Shown here: piece by piece, positions 12,689 to 20,614 of the stretch | Layout of the letters: every line of letters begins with the position of its first letter | Position numbering within the stretch: the stretch's first letter is position 1 | IMG/VR virus record: IMGVR_UViG_3300033144_005004 | Location: 1 to 30,445 of that record | DNA length: 30,445 bases | From: a virus | Reading direction: 5' to 3' (one strand) | Program-made: the position numbers and the translations under genes | The notes under the pieces: generated by a model | Databases searched by the model: none | Told to the model about the DNA's origin: nothing | Seen by the model: only the letters and a program-made list of their open reading frames with translations

Positions 12689-12895
12689 ATGTTTTGGAAT
12701 AAAAAGAAGCCGAAGGCTGAGAAGCCGAAAAAAGGAGCTGAAAAAGTGATAACAAGAAACGGGGCGTGGATATATGCCCCCGGGACCATAAAGGAAATTG
12801 GCGGACGCAAATACATAGTCGGCCCTGCCGGCAACTTTTTGAGAATGGACAAATTAAATAAACAAGTTGCAGAATATTTGAAAAATAGGAGGTAA
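12689..12895 (+). CDS. Small basic protein, leaderless start
   Basis: The start is placed at ATG 12689 (MFWNKKKPKAEKPKK), because the promoter's -10 lies at 12674-12679 and the longer frame from 12638 would begin upstream of the transcript. 68 residues: a Lys/Pro-rich head, then a compact core 'GAWIYAPGTIKEIGGRKYIVGPAGNF' of beta type, then a basic helix. No family recognised. It is the first rightward gene and lacks a ribosome binding site. Confidence 0.6.
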   Translation: MFWNKKKPKAEKPKKGAEKVITRNGAWIYAPGTIKEIGGRKYIVGPAGNFLRMDKLNKQVAEYLKNRR

Positions 12896-12899
12896 TGTT

Positions 12900-13139
12900 A
12901 TGGCAAAGGTAAAGGCAAAGAAGGAGACGTATCCGAGAACACAGGATATCTATCGCCCGAGTGTTATGATTGACAACAATCAGGCGAAAAATGTCAATGA
13001 TGTAAAGGTTGGGGATGTAGTTACGTTAACCGGCAAAGTTTCCCGGACTACGAAGAGCGACAGATCCGGCCAGAAGACGACATCATCTGCAGAGTTTGAG
13101 ATAACGGATATTATTTCTAAACCAGGAGGTAAAAAATGA
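12900..13139 (+). CDS. Hypothetical small beta protein
   Basis: 79 residues, ATG 12900 after AGGAGG. Basic N-terminus, then 'VNDVKVGDVVTLTGKVSR' and a closing 'AEFEITDI' strand, which together suggest a small beta-barrel or OB-like fold. It precedes the packaging genes and could be a virion or DNA-binding accessory; function unknown. Its stop overlaps the next start by ATGA. Confidence 0.6.
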   Translation: MAKVKAKKETYPRTQDIYRPSVMIDNNQAKNVNDVKVGDVVTLTGKVSRTTKSDRSGQKTTSSAEFEITDIISKPGGKK

Positions 13140-13273
13140 GAAGAGGTGGAAGAGGCGCTGGATTTGGTTTGATGGATGGCAGTGGTCGTGGTTGGAAACA
13201 GGGAGGCAAAGGCAGAAATAAAACGAGTACTTGCCGCCATCCTGAAATAAAGAAGAAGAGGGAGAAGAAATAA
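13136..13273 (+). CDS. 45-residue Gly/Arg/Lys-rich protein
   Basis: ATG 13136 with AGGAGG 6 nt upstream; stop TAA 13271-13273, overlapping the next gene's ATG (TAATG). Sequence MRRGGRGAGFGLMDGSGRGW followed by a basic end. The 'GFGLMDGSGRG' part resembles the 'GPMTGRG' signature of tiny DUF5320-like proteins, though loosely. Probably nucleic-acid binding, by composition only. Confidence 0.55.
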   Translation: MRRGGRGAGFGLMDGSGRGWKQGGKGRNKTSTCRHPEIKKKREKK

Positions 13274-13431
13274 TGCCCGCAAAATCGAAAAGTCAATGGG
13301 GGCTTATGAAGGGAATAGTTGAAGGTTCCATCCCCCCGAGGAAGGGATTACCCTCGAAGAAAGTAGCTCGGGAATTTATTTCATCGCAGCCGAGTCCGAA
13401 GGGATTACCGCGTAAAAAGAAATCGAAGTGA
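13273..13431 (+). CDS. DUF3008-like small basic phage protein
   Basis: 52 residues starting MPAKSKSQWGLMKGIVEG and containing 'KKVAREFISS' and 'PKGLPRKKK'. This is the characteristic plan of the small DUF3008-type phage proteins (MP.KS..Q...M, '.S.KVA.EF', 'KGLP.+'). Their job is unknown; they are basic and often lie near packaging genes, as here. The start overlaps the previous stop; there is no separate strong ribosome binding site. Confidence 0.7.
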   Translation: MPAKSKSQWGLMKGIVEGSIPPRKGLPSKKVAREFISSQPSPKGLPRKKKSK

Positions 13432-13440
13432 GGAGAAGGA

Positions 13441-13743
13441 ATGAGACACATTGAAGTATGGAATGGCAAATATACTGATGAATGTTGGTGGAAAGATATA
13501 ATTGTCAATGTTAAGTGGAGTATTTTACATTTCTTAGGACTTAGCACACAGTATAAAGTAGATTTGAGGTCTATAAAGTACGATATTCTCCGCCGATTGA
13601 TAAATGATTTCGGCTACTATCAACGCAAAGGCCCGAAGAAGCCAAAATATAGTAAAGAGGAAATACAAAGAATAAGTCAAGAAATCAAATGCAAAAATTT
13701 AAGTGCATTGAAAGATATTCATAAAAAGTACTTAGGGGTATAA
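13441..13743 (+). CDS. Hypothetical protein
   Basis: 100 residues, ATG 13441 behind GAGGAGAAGG. Trp-rich N-terminal third with a hydrophobic stretch (IIVNVKWSILHFLGLS), then a basic middle (GYYQRKGPKKPKY) and a helical C-terminus (SKEEIQRISQEIKCKNLSAL). No domain recognised. AT-rich relative to the next genes. Confidence 0.55.
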   Translation: MRHIEVWNGKYTDECWWKDIIVNVKWSILHFLGLSTQYKVDLRSIKYDILRRLINDFGYYQRKGPKKPKYSKEEIQRISQEIKCKNLSALKDIHKKYLGV

Positions 13744-13752
13744 GGAGGTAAA

Positions 13753-14010
13753 GTGGAAATAATCAAAGTTGAGATTACGCGCGTAGAGAACAAAGGTCGA
13801 CTTCTGGCTTTTTGTACCTGCGAAACTGACATCATGAAAATCTGGGATATCAAGATTTTATCACAAGGGGAAGGGGTTATAGTATCTCTACCGACGAAGA
13901 GGAAGGAAAGAGCAGGGAAAGTAGAATTTCATCCGTATATGAGATTCAACCCTACGGAATGGGAAAAATTAAGTGCCGCAATCATAAAGGAATATGAGAG
14001 TGGAAAATAA
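13753..14010 (+). CDS. SpoVG-like DNA-binding protein
   Basis: 85 residues, GTG start at 13753 behind GGAGG. The order 'KVEITRVENKGRLLAFCTCE', 'IWDIKILSQGEGVIVSLPTK', 'EFHPYMRFNPTEWEKL..AI..EY' follows SpoVG: beta strand, GRL.A, D-(I)KI, the G-basic-P surface, and a final helix. Chromosomal SpoVG proteins bind nucleic acids and act as regulators. A phage copy beside packaging genes may regulate or coat DNA. Spacing and motifs fit well; the identity is not certain. Confidence 0.65.
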   Translation: MEIIKVEITRVENKGRLLAFCTCETDIMKIWDIKILSQGEGVIVSLPTKRKERAGKVEFHPYMRFNPTEWEKLSAAIIKEYESGK

Positions 14011-14395
14011 CAGTTTCCCCGTCCCCCGCACCAAGCCCGGCCCCAAGCCTACTCATGGATGGCAAAAGGGGCAATCAGGGAATCCTTTAGGCAGGCCGAA
14101 GAAGCCGGAAATTGAGCAATTGAGGAAGGCGCTGGCGGAGGCGAAGAAGGAGAATAATAATCTTGATTTTCTCACAGTTTTTGTAAATAAGGCATATACC
14201 GACGAGAAATACGCAATTGCATTATTCAAGAAGATTATACCGGCAGAGGCATTTATTACGAAGAGGACTGAAAGGTTAACTGTTAATTTCAAAGGCAAGT
14301 TAGATAAGAACAATAAACCTACAGATGTAGAGCTTGTTAGTGCTGAACAAAAGCCTATAGAAGTGGAAGAGATAAAGGAAAATGGAACAGTTTAA
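13994..14395 (+). CDS. DUF5681-domain protein in small-terminase position
   Basis: 133 residues; ATG 13994 overlaps the previous gene, with GTG 14000 as a close alternative. The sequence GWQKGQSGNPLGRPKKPEIE (residues 22-41) is the DUF5681 signature, a basic loop frequent in phage and element proteins next to terminase genes. Then a charged helix and a tail of about 60 residues. Overlap of 14 bp with terL and the position directly upstream suggest the DNA-recognition (small terminase) role; this is inferred from context. Confidence 0.65.
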   Translation: MRVENNSFPVPRTKPGPKPTHGWQKGQSGNPLGRPKKPEIEQLRKALAEAKKENNNLDFLTVFVNKAYTDEKYAIALFKKIIPAEAFITKRTERLTVNFKGKLDKNNKPTDVELVSAEQKPIEVEEIKENGTV

Positions 14396-15746
14396 CGATA
14401 CAGAGGTAGTATTTTACGGAAACGATACCCCGACGAGAGAACAAAAGGCATTTCATAATGATACACACAAATATACTTTAATCGGCGGTGCAAAATATGG
14501 TGGAAAAAGTAAAGCTATTTGCTGGGAAGTATATAGATTATGTATGGAATACCCTGGCAATTATGGGTTTATGGGGCGTAAAAGAGGAACTGATTTTAAG
14601 ACATCCACTTTAAGAACATGGTTCAGAGAAATTCCTGCAGCTGCTTATGAACACAAGAAACAGGAGCATCGTATTTTATTTCCAAATGGTTCTGAATTTT
14701 TTTATGGCGGTCTTGATGATAGAGAGATGGTAGAAAAGTTCAACAGTATGGAACTTGGTTTTTTCGCTCTTGACCAGGCGGAGGAGATGAGTCCGGATGA
14801 TTGGAGGGCTATAGCGGGGACGTTAAGGTATGTTCTCCCGGATGGCACTCTTCCGCAATTCAGGGGTATGTTATCCTGTAATCCCCGACAGGGCTGGGTA
14901 AAGGATAAATTCATTCTCCGGCCGCATAAGGATTATAATTTCATACAGGCGCTTCCGGCATCGAATCCATCTCCAGGGGCGCCGGCTTATATCGAATCAT
15001 TAAAAGAACTTTACCAAAATAAACCCCGGTTATTGAGGGCATACATAAAGGGCAGCTGGGATGATCTTGAGGCAACCAACACTCTTATCCCCTATAAGAC
15101 TATAAATACAGCGGTAAATAGAGTACTGGTAAAGCCTCTTACTAAAGAGCCGGTTATTATATCCTGTGATCCTGCGCGTATGGGTGATGATGAAACAGTA
15201 ATTTATGTTTTCCGGGGCTTAAAAATAATTGATTTTATGTATTATGGAAAGGTTAACACTATGCAGACTGTTGGAAATATAATCAGGCTTTTCAAGCAGC
15301 ATAAAGCAAATATCATTATTATAGATTCTGTAATTTTTCCGGGAATAGCAGACCGGTTAATGGAACTGGAATATCCTACAATTGCGTTCAACGGAGCCGA
15401 ACAGGCTACAGATCCTATCAAATATAAAATCGGCAAAATAAAAATGGAAATGTGGGACATTGTTTTAGATAAATTTGTTGATAATAAAATATCGATTATT
15501 GATGATGAACTATTAAAGAGCCAGTTATCAGCAATGACTTACGAGATAGCGTCGGACACCGGAGTTAAAATGACATCTAAAAAAGATATGAAAGCTGCTC
15601 TGGGAAGGAGCCCTGACCGCGCCGAGGCATGTGCGATGGGTATATTCTGTCATTCACAACTTGATCCGGATGACTATCAAGAAGAGTCGGATGAGCGGCC
15701 GCCAGAAGATATGGAACAAGCCGTCGGCCGCATAGGATATGGATGA
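14382..15746 (+). CDS. terL: Terminase large subunit
   Basis: 454 residues, a complete packaging motor. ATPase: Walker A GGAKYGGKS (35-43), Walker B FFALDQAEEM with Asp131 and catalytic Glu134/135, then coupling motif region 'LSCNPRQGW'. Nuclease of the RNase H fold: ISCDPARMGDDETV (Asp263), IIIIDSVIFPG (Asp315), SPDRAEACAMG (Asp412), all catalytic acids present. It translocates DNA into the prohead through the portal and cuts the concatemer. Overlaps the upstream small gene; a 31-bp gap separates it from the co-chaperonin gene. Confidence 0.95.
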   Translation: MEQFNDTEVVFYGNDTPTREQKAFHNDTHKYTLIGGAKYGGKSKAICWEVYRLCMEYPGNYGFMGRKRGTDFKTSTLRTWFREIPAAAYEHKKQEHRILFPNGSEFFYGGLDDREMVEKFNSMELGFFALDQAEEMSPDDWRAIAGTLRYVLPDGTLPQFRGMLSCNPRQGWVKDKFILRPHKDYNFIQALPASNPSPGAPAYIESLKELYQNKPRLLRAYIKGSWDDLEATNTLIPYKTINTAVNRVLVKPLTKEPVIISCDPARMGDDETVIYVFRGLKIIDFMYYGKVNTMQTVGNIIRLFKQHKANIIIIDSVIFPGIADRLMELEYPTIAFNGAEQATDPIKYKIGKIKMEMWDIVLDKFVDNKISIIDDELLKSQLSAMTYEIASDTGVKMTSKKDMKAALGRSPDRAEACAMGIFCHSQLDPDDYQEESDERPPEDMEQAVGRIGYG

Positions 15747-15777
15747 TGAGGGAATTGCATAAAAAAAGGAGGAAGAA

Positions 15778-16134
15778 ATGTTAATGTGTTCATTTATTGA
15801 TGAGAAGGGGGATTCTTTAACGCTTTTTAAAAAAAACATTTTGGTTCGAATGGAAAAAGTAAAAGAAAAAACAAAAAGCGGAATTGTTTTGCCTGAAATG
15901 CGACAAGAGGTTCTTCAAGGTAGAATTGACAAGGGGAAACTTTTGTGTTTGGCGGAAGATGTAACTGCAGAAGATTTTGGTTTGAAAGAATTCAAACTTG
16001 AAATTGGTGATGTAATTTTCGTACACAGATATGCGGGTATAGAATTAGAAATTGACGGGCATCCACACAAAATTGTTAAAGCTGAAGACGTGTATGCCTG
16101 CCTTCGAAAGGCAGAAGATAAGGTTAAGGATTAG
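15778..16134 (+). CDS. GroES-like co-chaperonin (T4 gp31-type role)
   Basis: 118 residues, ATG 15778 with AGGAGG upstream. After 18 extra residues comes the Cpn10 fold: 'KKNILVRMEKV', the mobile loop EKTKSGIVLPEMRQEVLQG with the IVL tripeptide (36-38) that docks on GroEL, 'KGKLLCLAED', 'FKLEIGDVIFVHRYAGIELE', and 'HKIVKAEDVYACL', all in GroES order. It would cap the host GroEL to fold phage proteins. The position between terL and portal, ahead of the capsid gene, fits a capsid-folding role like T4 gp31 or RB49 CocO. Host GroES is usually about 97 residues. Confidence 0.85.
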   Translation: MLMCSFIDEKGDSLTLFKKNILVRMEKVKEKTKSGIVLPEMRQEVLQGRIDKGKLLCLAEDVTAEDFGLKEFKLEIGDVIFVHRYAGIELEIDGHPHKIVKAEDVYACLRKAEDKVKD

Positions 16135-16147
16135 GAGGAAAAATAAA

Positions 16148-18103
16148 ATGTTAAAATTATCACCGGAAGAGGAATTACAGATTGTTAGTTTTTACAAAAC
16201 GCTCATTGATGAACGGGTAAAAAGCAATGCGACATTAACTACCCAGATTATTCCCGAGATGTGGGAAAGGCATCTGGGAACGTATAGCTCGAAGAAAAAT
16301 AAGAACTTTCCCTGGAAGGGGAGTTCGGATGTTCACGTCCCTTGGGCTGCATTTGCGGACACAGCGTTAGAAAGTAGGTTTGTGGCAGGGGTTCATAGTT
16401 CTGATAAACTCGTAGCCATAGACGGGCTATCGAATTCTTCAAAGGAAGGTGGAAGAAAAGTAACAAAGACTTTTAATTACAAGCTTGCTAAAGTGATGAA
16501 TTTATATAATGTCATTTGTGATTTATTCCAGGGACTGATAGTAGAGGGTACGCGGTTTCTTGAAATCTATCCTATAGAAACGGAAAAGACAGTTTGGCGG
16601 TATGAGGGGATAAGGAAATTGGTAGGTGGAGTTTCGAAGTTTCTTGGTTTTGATATCGATAAATCTACGAATCGTTTAATATCAAAAAAGAAACCCGTTA
16701 AATTTTGGATGCCTAAGTGGGATGATATTTCAGTCAGGGATTTAGTTTGGGAAAAGGGAGCAACTTCAATTCAGGACGCTCAATGGGTCGCTCGCTGGCT
16801 GCATCTTAACACTTATCAGATTAAGAAAAAGAAAAACTGGGTAAATTTGGATAAGTTACCAGCGGATATAAAGAAAAGTAAGAATGACGAAACAGAAACA
16901 GTTATCAACGAACATATCGGGGATATGGACGCCCAGATGCATTTAGATTTTAATAATGTTTCAATATGGAAAGTTTGGGGAGCATACCCTTTTAAGACGG
17001 GGAAACAAGATGAACAGGGTAGAGATATTGTGGAAGAAAGAGAATGTCAATTTGTTCTTGATATAAAGAACAATATTTATCTGCATGGTGAGGAGAGCAA
17101 ACTTTCAGATAAGAGGAAACCGCTTGTATCAATTCCCTGTTATCGTATTGCCGGGCATATAAGAGGGCAGGGCCTACCGCAGAGATTATCTATGATGAAT
17201 GATGAATTAGATGCTACACATAACGTAACAATAGACAATGCAATTTTGTGTAATGCCATTACTATAATGTACGTCCCGAGCAAAGGATTTAAGCCAACGA
17301 AAACGGTTATAAGGCCTGGTGCTACAATAAAAGTCAATAACCTTGAGGGGGTGATGAAGGTATTGGAATTAGGACATGCCAATCTTGATTTACACAAACT
17401 TGAAGGTTTTATTGTAACACTGTTAGAGAAGCTGGGAATGATAACTGATTATTCCATGGGAAGGGAACAGGTTCAACGCCCGACGGTAAGAGGAACAATG
17501 GCACTGTTAAGAGAGTTCAATGTCAATGTCAATTTCCTTTTAAAGAATATACAGGAAGGTTTAACGGAAGCAGTCCGGATGACTCTATTGACTCTTTATG
17601 AGTTTATGCCGTCTGACGGTATCCCGTTTATTGGAGAGGATGGAAAAGAAGATAAATTGACGAGAGATGATTTAGAGGACATTGATGATATGACTGTAAC
17701 GGTTCTTGCAGAAGCAATAAGGGCAATTAAAAATACTGCTATAGAAAAGGCAGCAATTCTATTCGATAATCTATCGAAGGATGAAAGCCTTGAAATCAAT
17801 ACTGCGGAAGTTAAGAAGAACCTTGTGGAAGAAGTTGACCATAAGATGGTAGAGAAAATCATCAGGGACCCGAAAGAGATACAGGAAATCCAGCAAGCGC
17901 AGCAGCAGATTATGCAAAAGATACAGGAACTGAAAGAGAGGGAGCGGGAACTTGTTATCAAGGAGGGGATGGCCGGCGCCGAGGATTATAAAAAAGAACT
18001 TGAAAAAGCGGGAGTACCTAAAGAAGAAATAGAGAAAAAGCTGGTAAAGTATAGAGAATCTTATATCGAGGCAAATGCGGAACCAGAAGGAGGAGAAAAA
18101 TGA
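16148..18103 (+). CDS. Portal protein
   Basis: The start is ATG 16148 (MLKLSPEEEL) with GGAGG 8 nt upstream; the frame runs further back into the co-chaperonin gene. 651 residues. 'NFPWKGSSDVHVPWAAFADTALESRF', 'LFQGLIVEGTRFLEI', 'SIPCYRIAGHIRGQGLPQRLS' and 'MITDYSMGREQVQRPTVRGT' follow the plan of large portals of short-tailed phages: clip and stem in the middle, crown at the end, with the last 100 residues a charged coiled coil. It forms the dodecameric ring through which TerL packs DNA. Confidence 0.85.
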   Translation: MLKLSPEEELQIVSFYKTLIDERVKSNATLTTQIIPEMWERHLGTYSSKKNKNFPWKGSSDVHVPWAAFADTALESRFVAGVHSSDKLVAIDGLSNSSKEGGRKVTKTFNYKLAKVMNLYNVICDLFQGLIVEGTRFLEIYPIETEKTVWRYEGIRKLVGGVSKFLGFDIDKSTNRLISKKKPVKFWMPKWDDISVRDLVWEKGATSIQDAQWVARWLHLNTYQIKKKKNWVNLDKLPADIKKSKNDETETVINEHIGDMDAQMHLDFNNVSIWKVWGAYPFKTGKQDEQGRDIVEERECQFVLDIKNNIYLHGEESKLSDKRKPLVSIPCYRIAGHIRGQGLPQRLSMMNDELDATHNVTIDNAILCNAITIMYVPSKGFKPTKTVIRPGATIKVNNLEGVMKVLELGHANLDLHKLEGFIVTLLEKLGMITDYSMGREQVQRPTVRGTMALLREFNVNVNFLLKNIQEGLTEAVRMTLLTLYEFMPSDGIPFIGEDGKEDKLTRDDLEDIDDMTVTVLAEAIRAIKNTAIEKAAILFDNLSKDESLEINTAEVKKNLVEEVDHKMVEKIIRDPKEIQEIQQAQQQIMQKIQELKERERELVIKEGMAGAEDYKKELEKAGVPKEEIEKKLVKYRESYIEANAEPEGGEK

Positions 18104-18366
18104 GTAAGGCTGCTGAAATTAGGGAAAGTATAGAGTCAACTATTGCATCTCCGGGTTATCAAATGATTCTTGCTAAATTAAATGAAGACCTGGAATCGAC
18201 AAGAAGAGGATTAGACATTTTTACAGGGTTGGAAGGCGAACATCGCGAGAATGACCATCAGAAAGGAATTATTCAGGGGTTGAATCTCGCCATTGATGGT
18301 CCCGGCGAAATCATAGATGATGCGGAGAAGGAAGAGGAATTGCATGGGGAAGAGAAAGAGGAATAA
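18100..18366 (+). CDS. Small acidic hypothetical protein
   Basis: 88 residues, ATG 18100 overlapping the portal stop (ATGA) with GGAGG upstream. Helical and acidic, ending EELHGEEKEE. A similar small gene often follows large portal genes in short-tailed phages; role unknown. Last gene before the internal promoter at 18371. Confidence 0.6.
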   Translation: MSKAAEIRESIESTIASPGYQMILAKLNEDLESTRRGLDIFTGLEGEHRENDHQKGIIQGLNLAIDGPGEIIDDAEKEEELHGEEKEE

Positions 18367-18370
18367 AAAG

Positions 18371-18407
18371 AATAAAACTTGACATTTTGAAGAGTTTAGT
18401 ATAAAAT
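18371..18407 (+). promoter_or_regulatory. Internal rightward promoter before scaffold/capsid genes
   Basis: AATAAAAC, TTGACA (18379-18384), then TAAAAT (18402-18407) at 17 bp, or TATAAA (18400) at 15 bp. The 16 bases 18371-18386 are identical to those of the promoter at 12643. Predicted start near 18414, leaving a leader of about 125 nt before the scaffold gene. Confidence 0.65.
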
Positions 18408-18413
18408 GATTAA

Positions 18414-18538
18414 CAGTTGAATAGTTTGTGATATAGATTTATTCAGCATTGCCACGATATAAGTGCGTATCCCCAATGTTGAATATCTGAAAGAAGCGGT
18501 GCTACTTGCCGGAAGGCAACCCACCGCGAGGAGGATGA
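18414..18538 (+). promoter_or_regulatory. Folded 5' leader of the capsid operon
   Basis: Two stem-loops lie between promoter and scaffold gene. SL1 pairs ATTCAGCATTG (18441-18451) with CAATGTTGAAT (18474-18484), 11 bp with one G-U and a 22-base loop. SL2 pairs GCGGTG (18496-18501) with CACCGC (18522-18527) around an inner hairpin TTGCC-GGAA-GGCAA (18506-18519) with a GNRA tetraloop. SL2 ends directly at the GAGGAGG site, so it can influence translation of the scaffold gene. No known riboswitch class recognised. Confidence 0.55.
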
Positions 18539-19405
18539 ATGTTACCAGGAGAAGAAGTTAAGGTTGGCCCCGACGGAAAACCCATTGAGCCCGCGGTAGC
18601 GGCTCCGGGAACTCCACCGGCTACCCCACCTGAACCAGAAACGAAACCTGGGCCTACCACTCCCGCCACGCCACCGGCCGAGAAACCACCCGATTGGTTT
18701 TTAGGCGATAAGTATAAAACCATCGAAGAACAGGCAAAAGGCGTAAAGAGTGCCGTCCAGGCAGAGAAGGCAGCGGAATTAGAAGCGAAGGCATTACGCG
18801 AAGAGAGGGATGCATTGATTGCGGAGAAGGCAGCTATGGTACAGCAGCAGCAATCTTTGGAAAATCCCACAGATGAATTAATCACCAAGATGGAGGCTAA
18901 GTTTGGCAAGCCGTTTGCGCAGATTAAAGCGGAAGCCGACATGCAGGCTGTTTTGATTAAACAGCAATTAGCGCCAGTCAATCGCGTAATTTTGGGGCAG
19001 CAATACGAATCTACTCTTAACCGAATGGAGCAGAGTAGCGAAGTATTTAAGAAGTACCGCCCCGCAGTTGAGGCAAAGTTAGTAGGAAAGACGATAGAAG
19101 AAAAAGCCGATTCCCAAGTGATTAAAAGCGCTTGGAATGAGGTCATAGCCGAGAACATAACGGCTATAAGAGAAGAAGCTATAGCAGAGGGAAAATCTGC
19201 TGTAACTGCTGCTCCGTCTCCTGCCCCAGAGACTACGCCTACGGGAAAAGAAGTTCCGCAACCCAAGGTAAAAATTAATCTATCAGAGCAAGAACAGACT
19301 TACTTGAAAAGAGTTGGAGGAAATCCCGAAGAAGTTGAAAAGTTTCATAACGAAAATCTCGCAGCCGCGCGTGGAAAAGAAACCGGCTGGGAAAATGTTC
19401 TGTAG
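18539..19405 (+). CDS. Scaffolding protein
   Basis: 288 residues, ATG 18539 just after GGAGG. N-terminal 45 residues Pro/Thr/Ala-rich and disordered, then 'PPDWFLGDKYKTIEEQAKG', the usual opening of phage scaffold/head-assembly proteins, then a long Ala/Glu/Lys coiled coil (about 75-215) and a C-terminal helix-turn 'LSEQEQTYLKRVGGNPEEVEKF' of the kind that binds coat protein. Position between portal and capsid agrees. The scaffold guides prohead assembly and leaves before maturation. No protease motif was seen. Confidence 0.75.
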   Translation: MLPGEEVKVGPDGKPIEPAVAAPGTPPATPPEPETKPGPTTPATPPAEKPPDWFLGDKYKTIEEQAKGVKSAVQAEKAAELEAKALREERDALIAEKAAMVQQQQSLENPTDELITKMEAKFGKPFAQIKAEADMQAVLIKQQLAPVNRVILGQQYESTLNRMEQSSEVFKKYRPAVEAKLVGKTIEEKADSQVIKSAWNEVIAENITAIREEAIAEGKSAVTAAPSPAPETTPTGKEVPQPKVKINLSEQEQTYLKRVGGNPEEVEKFHNENLAAARGKETGWENVL

Positions 19406-19413
19406 GAGGATAT

Positions 19414-20010
19414 ATGGAAATTAAAGTAACAGGGAAAACGGGAGTACTTCAAACTGACCCCCATAAAGTACCGGATGAATTAATAAGGAAATACCCGGAA
19501 GCACACTGGCGTTTTGTGGGAATAACAAACAAGCAAATCAGGAAGAGATTGGATCAGGGTTATATCTTCGTGCCTTCCTCGGAAGTTAAAAGCTTTCAAG
19601 GAAAAAGGATAGGCAGGCAGTCGTTAGAACTCGGTCTCCCTGAAGATGTGTTTGTGGTCGGTGACACAGTGTTAATGGTTTGTCATAAAAAAGATGCAGA
19701 AGGAAGAAAACAGGTAATAGACGATACCGTGAAAGGAATGACTCAAGGCGTGAAGCAGAAGATGTTGGAAAATGTAAAAGATTTGGATGGACGTCTTGGT
19801 GTTATTGGTGAAGGTGTAACGAAGAAGAAAAGTGACGAGAAGGAATTAGAAGTGTTACAAAAAGAAGCAGACCTGGCGAAAAGAGAAGAAGAAATATTAA
19901 TGAAAGAAAAAGAAATAAGGGTGAAAGAAGAAGCTATTGCGAAAGAGATAGCAGAGAAAGAAGCAAAGAAAAACCCAAAACCTGAAGAAGTAAAAGAAAA
20001 AACCGTTTAA
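19414..20010 (+). CDS. Head-module protein with C-terminal coiled coil
   Basis: 198 residues, ATG 19414 behind AGGAGG. The N-terminal 95 residues form a globular part ('DPHKVPDELIRKYPEAHWRF', 'RKRLDQGYIFV', 'GDTVLMVCHKKDAE'); the rest is a highly charged coiled coil (KREEEILMKEKEIRVKEEAI). Genes of this plan sit next to scaffold genes in several phages without a settled role. Possibly a second assembly factor. A terminator-like hairpin follows. Confidence 0.6.
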   Translation: MEIKVTGKTGVLQTDPHKVPDELIRKYPEAHWRFVGITNKQIRKRLDQGYIFVPSSEVKSFQGKRIGRQSLELGLPEDVFVVGDTVLMVCHKKDAEGRKQVIDDTVKGMTQGVKQKMLENVKDLDGRLGVIGEGVTKKKSDEKELEVLQKEADLAKREEEILMKEKEIRVKEEAIAKEIAEKEAKKNPKPEEVKEKTV

Positions 20011-20040
20011 CAAAAAGTTCTCAAAAATAACTAAGTAGAA

Positions 20041-20072
20041 AAACAAGAGGCTACCATACTGCCTTTTTGTTT
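20041..20072 (+). terminator. Imperfect intrinsic terminator before the capsid genes
   Basis: AAACAAGAGGC (20041-20051), a loop TACCATACT, then GCCTTTTTGTTT (20061-20072): a stem with one bulge ending in a T-rich tract. It could partly stop scaffold-level transcripts. A symmetrical A/T arm means it may also work for the opposite strand. Confidence 0.5.
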
Positions 20073-20098
20073 ATGTAAAATAATTTTAGGAGGTTGAT

Positions 20099-20581
20099 AT
20101 GACCAAGTTTGAATGGGCAGAGGGAGATAAGATTACAAGATGGTATCCTGAAGCAGCATCACAGAGCTTTAAAAAAGGACAGCCGGTTTACAGTAATGCC
20201 GGCTTGCTTACGGAATGTGCTTCGGATAGTGTGGAAGTATTGGGAATTGCAGATGCAGATGCTTCAGGAACGACTAATACCTGGCTTCCAGTTATTTTGG
20301 CAACACCAAATACTGGGTTTGTAGGTACTACTACAAGTGCAGGTTCGGATGTAACACTTGCAGTAACACATATTGGCAAACTCTATGCATTGTATGAGAG
20401 TTCTAATACTGTTGCGGTTGATTTAGGAGATACTGATAACGATTGCATAAAACCGTATTCAGTTCACCCTGACTGCATACCTGATTCAGCATCGGCAACT
20501 TTGAAAAATTCAACTAATGGTATGGTTCTTTTTAAATTCATCGATGCAGTTATGCAATTCTGTGATAAGGAAATGTCGTAA
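20099..20581 (+). CDS. Capsid decoration-like protein
   Basis: 160 residues, ATG 20099 after AGGAGG. Beta-rich, Thr/Ser/Ala-rich sequence: 'SFKKGQPVYSNAGLLTECA', 'GIADADASGT', 'WLPVILATPNTGF', 'THIGKLYALYE', 'GMVLFKFID'. This is the pattern of small beta-barrel decoration or head-stabilising proteins encoded just before major capsid genes. No exact family named. It should coat the outside of the expanded head. Confidence 0.6.
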   Translation: MTKFEWAEGDKITRWYPEAASQSFKKGQPVYSNAGLLTECASDSVEVLGIADADASGTTNTWLPVILATPNTGFVGTTTSAGSDVTLAVTHIGKLYALYESSNTVAVDLGDTDNDCIKPYSVHPDCIPDSASATLKNSTNGMVLFKFIDAVMQFCDKEMS

Positions 20582-20614
20582 GAGACATAGGGTAGATATA
20601 TATGGGAGGTTATT

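Noticed and set aside
18502-19266. 254-residue frame opposite the scaffold gene
   Set aside because: Low-complexity mirror of the Pro/Ala-rich scaffold codons, no ribosome binding site, antisense to a well-supported gene.
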